NCBI GenBank assembly: GCA_966186595.1
Contig: CBIFWO010000029.1
Coordinates: 1 to 8,324, forward strand
From: JALRBM01 sp966186595
Lineage (GTDB): Bacteria; Patescibacteriota; Saccharimonadia; Saccharimonadales; Saccharimonadaceae
Reading direction: 5' to 3'
DNA length: 8,324 nucleotides
Below the pieces are notes generated by a model. The model was not told the origin of the DNA. It saw nothing but the letters and a program-made list of their open reading frames with translations, and did no database searches. The position numbers and the translations under genes were made by a program. Shown piece by piece: positions 6,059-8,324 of the stretch (the stretch's first letter is position 1; each line of letters starts with the position of its first letter).

Positions 6059-6115
6059 ACATCAGGAGGGGCAGCGAGTGCACACCCCTCCTGATGTTGG
6101 ACGACGTTCGTCAAC
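6059..6115. repeat. Pair of hairpins downstream of the micro-ORFs
   Basis: A perfect 13-base inverted repeat (ACATCAGGAGGGG at 6059-6071; its complement at 6085-6097) encloses a 13-base loop. Directly next to it, 6096-6104 and 6108-6115 form a second hairpin (GTTGACGA/TCGTCAAC with one bulged base). On the minus strand they lie 28-84 bases past the stop of the 39-codon micro-ORF. Neither is followed by a U-run, so they may act as a 3' stabiliser or processing structure rather than an intrinsic terminator. Each arm of the first hairpin includes a consensus ribosome binding site, AGGAGG, or its complement, according to strand. The remaining bases at 6022-6058 and 6116-6142 show nothing I can name. 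Confidence 0.55.
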
Positions 6116-6142
6116 GGCTTTACACCGGACTACTAGCCGCCA

Positions 6143-6262
6143 TCAATCCCCTTTTCGGGGATCGGGAACCGGGTCGGCATTCTCGGGCTTTGGCAAGCCA
6201 GAGTCATCGGCCCAGTCGCCATCGTCTTCATCCTCCGGTTTGGGAGGTGTAGGACCTGGCAT
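6143..6262 (-). CDS. Micro-ORF B: 39-residue acidic peptide with GDWADDSGLPK
   Basis: This small ORF reads MPGPTPPKPEDEDD, then GDWADDSGLPK, then PENADPVPDPRKGD and TGA. It is rich in Pro, Asp and Glu, has no membrane segment or signal peptide, and no cysteine. A ribosome binding site GGAAGGA (minus strand, 6269-6275) sits 6 bases before the ATG. It follows micro-ORF A by 45 bases and repeats its core: P-x-PP, EDE, GDWxDDSGLPK. Aligned core codons mostly differ at synonymous positions (GAC/GAT, GGA/GGC, TCG/TCT, CTG/TTG, CCG/CCA), the pattern expected of selected protein. It adds an Asp-Asp pair and a 13-residue tail absent from A. A 6-bp hairpin (6146-6162) covers its last codons. No family is recognised and no function can be assigned. 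Confidence 0.68.
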   Translation of the reverse strand: MPGPTPPKPEDEDDGDWADDSGLPKPENADPVPDPRKGD

Positions 6263-6299
6263 GATCCGTCCTTCCCGTCGCAACAAATAGGACCGGGAA

Positions 6300-6321
6300 C
6301 GAAGCGCCTATGAGCGCTTCG
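6300..6321 (-). repeat. Perfect hairpin centred on the micro-ORF A stop
   Basis: CGAAGCGC and GCGCTTCG form a perfect 8-bp GC-rich stem around a 6-base loop. On the minus strand the loop is TCATAG, made of the last sense codon and the TAG stop of micro-ORF A. No U-run follows, so it is not a standard terminator. It could slow RNA decay, tune expression between A and B, or affect termination of translation. Confidence 0.5.
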
Positions 6322-6394
6322 GCAGGCCCGAGTCGTCACGCCAGTCTCCTTCGTCCTCCATGTCCGGAGGGATGGGAGCCGGATCGATGTTCAT
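6308..6394 (-). CDS. Micro-ORF A: 28-residue acidic peptide with GDWRDDSGLPK
   Basis: This ORF encodes MNIDPAPIPPDMEDE followed by GDWRDDSGLPKRS and TAG. A consensus ribosome binding site AGGAGG (minus strand, 6400-6405) lies 5 bases before the ATG, the best in the window. The peptide is acidic and proline-rich in its first half and has no hydrophobic segment. It is the first gene downstream of the candidate promoter at 6438-6466 and is followed by its longer relative, micro-ORF B, suggesting a two-gene transcript produced by duplication. The local sequence is about 60% G+C, against 32% in the promoter line just upstream. I know of no family with this motif. What can be said is that both copies preserve the Trp, the acidic run and SGLPK. 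Confidence 0.7.
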   Translation of the reverse strand: MNIDPAPIPPDMEDEGDWRDDSGLPKRS

Positions 6395-6399
6395 TGTTT

Positions 6400-6405
6400 C
6401 CTCCT
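6400..6405 (-). promoter_or_regulatory. Consensus ribosome binding site of micro-ORF A
   Basis: AGGAGG read on the minus strand, 5 bases before the ATG at 6394. It is a full-consensus site in a region where tig, hisS and the oxidase lack one, and it decides the start of micro-ORF A. Confidence 0.8.
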
Positions 6406-6437
6406 CGCGCGACACATAACAGGCGTATGCTTTTTAT

Positions 6438-6477
6438 ATCATACACCAGCTATAATGATTATGCAAGTAACATAATC
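6438..6477 (-). promoter_or_regulatory. Candidate promoter and operator of the micro-ORF pair
   Basis: On the minus strand TTGCAT (6461-6466), a 17-base spacer and TATGAT (6438-6443) lie upstream of micro-ORF A; transcription would start near 6430 and give a leader of about 36 bases. The -35 box sits inside two overlapping dyads: GATTATG-CAAGTAA-CATAATC (6457-6477, perfect 7-base arms) and ATAAT-G-ATTAT (6452-6462). Such dyads over a -35 box are typical places for a repressor to bind. The -35 match is poor (3 of 6), so the promoter is tentative. The rest of the interval up to the rsmD terminator (6478-6518) shows nothing else I can name. Confidence 0.45.
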
Positions 6478-6518
6478 TTGGGCCGTAATAGTCAACCCTG
6501 TATAAAAATGATCGCATA

Positions 6519-6550
6519 GCAAAAAGAGATCTTCATTGATCTCTTTTTGC
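6519..6550. terminator. Bidirectional terminator after rsmD
   Basis: GCAAAAAGAGATC (6519-6531) and its exact complement (6538-6550) form a 13-bp stem with the loop TTCATT. Each strand reads A-rich arm, loop, then a U-rich arm (CTCTTTTTGC). On the minus strand it lies 24 bases past the rsmD stop and would end the recG-rsmD operon before the micro-ORF promoter. Confidence 0.85.
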
Positions 6551-6574
6551 GTGTTCAATAAATTTAAAAACGCC

Positions 6575-7120
6575 CTAGGCGTTCTCTCGACGGTAGAAGG
6601 TGAGATATGCATTCCCATAACTACGATTGTCCACCACAACAACTCCGGTTTTGGTTGGTACCTCACCCCTACCTGGGTGTGATAATACCATAAGTCCATT
6701 CGGTTTTAACAGTCCAAATAATTTCGAAGCTGTGGAAAACTGTGGATCGTGATAGGGTGGATCTACAAAAATAATATCGTACCATTCATCATCTCGGGTG
6801 TTGAGCCAGTTAACGATAGATGTCCGAATCACCGTCGCTTGTTCTTCGGCGCCAAGTGTTGTGATATTCTTTGCCAGAATCTTCTGGGCTACCCTATCCC
6901 GCTCTACGAACGTCGCATGGCGCGCGCCGCGACTAAGCCCCTCCAGGCCCACTGCACCAGTTCCGGCAAATACATCGAGGATATCTGCCCCCACAATTTC
7001 CTCACCAATACTATTAAACAACGCGTTGCGGACACGTTCGCTCATCGGGTGTGTCCGATTATTGTCAGGTGCCTCGATCTTACGACCACCAAACCTGCCA
7101 CTAATGATACGGATGTTCAC
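6575..7120 (-). CDS. rsmD: 16S rRNA (guanine966-N2)-methyltransferase RsmD
   Basis: RsmD methylates G966 of 16S rRNA in the small ribosomal subunit, using S-adenosylmethionine. The 181-residue protein has the family N-terminus RIISGRFGGRKI (4-15) with THPMSERVRNALFNSI (23-38), the cofactor-binding loop DVFAGTGAVGLEGLSRGA (49-66) and the catalytic DPPY (120-123), all at usual positions and normal length. The start is GTG at 7118-7120, with the ribosome binding site AAGGAG six bases upstream; that site is made by the last two sense codons of the preceding gene. Only three bases separate the two genes, so translation is probably coupled. The TAG stop is the exact loop of a small inverted repeat (AACGCC-TAG-GGCGTT), followed by a T-run. 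Confidence 0.95.
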   Translation of the reverse strand: MNIRIISGRFGGRKIEAPDNNRTHPMSERVRNALFNSIGEEIVGADILDVFAGTGAVGLEGLSRGARHATFVERDRVAQKILAKNITTLGAEEQATVIRTSIVNWLNTRDDEWYDIIFVDPPYHDPQFSTASKLFGLLKPNGLMVLSHPGRGEVPTKTGVVVVDNRSYGNAYLTFYRRENA

Positions 7121-7123
7121 CCA

Positions 7124-7933
7124 CTACTCCTTAGACTTTAAGATCGCTTGATACCAGGCGAGTGTCACGCACTTTATGATCAAAGGTATCAATGTCTCAC
7201 GAGTTTCGGTCGCCATTTTATGCGTCCAACCCGTTCGACTGAATTCCTTGTACATATCCATGTCGGCAATTTGATGGAGCATGGTGTAAAAGGTTGGTTC
7301 AAACCCTTCGGACTTAACCTTTGCGTATTCTTCGTTCGAGGGGAAGGCGCTATCAAACCGTAGTGGCGCAATAGTCGTCGCCACCCCCAATTCAAATGCC
7401 AAGTGTGTCGTCATTACGCCCTTGGCACCCCAGTATTCCCAGTTATTACGGAGCTGATGACGCCTCGTTTTGCCGGGCAGTACCAGCTTGTCTTTTGTGG
7501 ATATTCTTGTCTCTAGTCCCTCGCCATTTCGCAGCTCTTCCAGTTTTGCCTCGAGCGGATAATGGTGTGCGGGCGTCAGGCCATCGACAATCGCGTGTGC
7601 CATCCAGGCCGCCTCGAACGCGACTCGCTCCGTGTTCCTCTCCTTCAAGGCAATGGCCATATTATGGATATGATCATTAATCATGATGACGATCGCCTGG
7701 TCGTCAGGGTTAGTAGGATCGATATAGTGCCAAGGTTCATCGACTGCTGGGCTTTTTCTTTTTACACCATCAGGACCATTTAGGCCTTCAAAATGCAAGA
7801 TTTGATGGAGTGAAGGAAAAGGAGTACCAGAATTGATATGTTTCTGGATATGGCGAAAAGCAACGCGATCAATCTTTTGATGCACGCCCATGACACGACC
7901 AGACTTCGTCCGAAAAGTTGTTCCAGAATACAT
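7124..7933 (-). CDS. Putative zinc phospholipase C / S1-P1 nuclease-like protein
   Basis: The 269-residue product is not a textbook family member, but its pattern resembles the all-helical zinc-dependent phospholipase C/S1-P1 nuclease fold. It has HQKIDRVAFRHIQKH near the N-terminus (18-32), EPWHYIDP (66-73), NDHIHNMAIAL (86-96) and WMAHAIVDGLTPAHHYPLE (110-128), which recalls the family H-x3-D-x5-H metal-binding pattern. Likely metal ligands are His69, Asp72, His88/His90, His113, Asp117 and His123/124. No signal peptide is visible, odd for a secreted-type enzyme of this fold, so substrate and location are open. It lies 4 bases after recG and 3 bases before rsmD, in the same operon. The ATG at 7933 has no ribosome binding site; coupling to recG termination is likely. 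Confidence 0.78.
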   Translation of the reverse strand: MYSGTTFRTKSGRVMGVHQKIDRVAFRHIQKHINSGTPFPSLHQILHFEGLNGPDGVKRKSPAVDEPWHYIDPTNPDDQAIVIMINDHIHNMAIALKERNTERVAFEAAWMAHAIVDGLTPAHHYPLEAKLEELRNGEGLETRISTKDKLVLPGKTRRHQLRNNWEYWGAKGVMTTHLAFELGVATTIAPLRFDSAFPSNEEYAKVKSEGFEPTFYTMLHQIADMDMYKEFSRTGWTHKMATETRETLIPLIIKCVTLAWYQAILKSKE

Positions 7934-7937
7934 ATTA

Positions 7938-8324
7938 CTAATTTAATGTTGTCAGCCGCTGATATTGTTCCACCTGCGCAGCCAATTGCTTATATTGTAA
8001 CAGATCCTCCCCGCGCTCGACGAACAACTTGGCTTGTTTCTGAGCACGCGCGATCAATTTTGTATCCGATAATGTTGCGATTTGCAGATTGAGCGCTCCG
8101 TGCTGTGAACGGCCGTAAATTTCACCAGGTCCTCGAAGCTGCAGATCGACTTCCGCTAGATAGAACCCATCGTTAGAGCGCTCGATATGACGCAGTCGCT
8201 CACTTGACTTTGAACTATCGCTCGTCACAAGATAGCAATAGCTTTGATGGGACGACCGCCCTACGCGTCCCCGTAGCTGATGTAGCTGACTGAGGCCAAA
8301 ACGGTCAGCGTCCTCGATCATCAT
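7938..8324 (-). CDS. recG: ATP-dependent DNA helicase RecG, C-terminal part (cut by window edge)
   Basis: RecG remodels stalled replication forks and Holliday junctions. The 128 codons present are the end of the gene, and the reading frame runs off the window edge. Visible are the end of helicase domain 2, IEDADRFGLSQLHQLRGRVGR (3-23, helicase motif VI with its arginine fingers), the TRG translocation motif region LRGPGEIYGRSQHG (63-76) and the C-terminal helical tail. These match RecG rather than other superfamily 2 helicases. The stop at 7938-7940 lies 4 bases before the next gene, so recG heads the recG, phospholipase-like, rsmD operon as far as can be seen. The methionines at the window edge are internal, not the start. 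Confidence 0.93.
   Translation of the reverse strand: MMIEDADRFGLSQLHQLRGRVGRSSHQSYCYLVTSDSSKSSERLRHIERSNDGFYLAEVDLQLRGPGEIYGRSQHGALNLQIATLSDTKLIARAQKQAKLFVERGEDLLQYKQLAAQVEQYQRLTTLN

Noticed and set aside
6120..6143. Seven-codon ORF MAASSPV overlapping the micro-ORF B stop as TGATG
   Set aside because: Too short to separate from chance; no resemblance to the other two micro-peptides.
6031..6252. Plus-strand 73-codon ORF starting MFKYSIGESYIRRG
   Set aside because: Overlaps the same hairpin and micro-ORF B in antisense; no usable ribosome binding site and no recognisable family features.
6078..6290. Plus-strand 70-codon GTG ORF (MHTPPDVGRR...) with AGGAGG eight bases upstream
   Set aside because: It runs antisense through micro-ORF B. 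Its composition is Ser/Pro/Arg-rich as expected of a shadow frame, and the paralogy and synonymous changes support the minus-strand reading. The AGGAGG is an arm of the 6059-6097 hairpin.
6133..6339. Minus-strand 68-codon ORF (MTTRACRSAHRR...)
   Set aside because: It overlaps both micro-ORFs in another frame. It has no good ribosome binding site and a Cys/Arg/Pro-rich shadow-like composition, whereas the micro-ORF frame shows repeated protein sequence.
5969..6411. Integration site with a repeated tRNA-Leu 3' end flanking the GC-rich islet
   Set aside because: Only CTCGCG recurs near 6403-6408, too short and not followed by the tRNA end; no integrase gene is present.
6451..6550. Perfect plus-strand TATAAT (6451-6456) followed by a terminator about 65-95 bases later, suggesting a small RNA
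   Set aside because: No -35 box or extended -10 TG is present, and the hexamer is part of the AT-rich dyad assigned to the minus-strand promoter. The terminator is explained by rsmD.
1..8324. CRISPR array, insertion sequence or transposase
   Set aside because: No regularly spaced direct repeats, no transposase-like protein and no terminal inverted repeats with target duplication were seen.

Overview
The window looks like a piece of a small, tightly packed bacterial chromosome. Gene content and protein style (tig next to hisS, recG with rsmD, a stand-alone GlcD-like oxidase, standard stop codons including TGA, several leaderless-looking promoters) suggest a Patescibacteria/CPR bacterium, most likely Candidatus Saccharibacteria. 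This assignment is an inference from protein resemblance; no marker gene such as 16S rRNA is present to prove it. Sampled housekeeping genes run about 45-48% G+C. Two short stretches stand out near 58-60% G+C.

Layout. 8-2716 (minus): hisS then tig, each with its own candidate promoter. 2785-3456 (minus): a GC-rich orphan gene for a two-helix membrane protein, with its own promoter, strong ribosome binding site and terminator. 3458-3985 (minus): a SpoU/TrmH-family RNA methyltransferase. 4001-6021: tRNA-Leu(UAG) on the minus strand, a divergent FAD-linked oxidase on the plus strand, and tRNA-Leu(CAG) on the plus strand, so the oxidase is bracketed by two similar tRNA genes in opposite orientation. 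6059-6477: a second GC-rich islet with two tiny minus-strand genes (28 and 39 codons) that encode related acidic peptides sharing GDWxDDSGLPK; they have strong ribosome binding sites, a candidate promoter/operator and hairpins at their stops. 6519-8324 (minus): the end of recG, a phospholipase C/S1-P1-like protein and rsmD, very closely spaced as one operon ending in a bidirectional terminator.

How the parts fit. Most genes serve translation and genome upkeep: protein folding (trigger factor), tRNA-His charging, two leucine tRNAs, RNA methylation (TrmH family, RsmD) and fork repair (RecG). The oxidase is the one clear metabolic enzyme. The two GC-rich islets sit between housekeeping blocks and carry no recognised family. 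The paired micro-ORFs are the best candidate here for something undescribed: standard ORF calling misses them, yet the two copies differ largely by synonymous changes, which argues that the peptides are selected.
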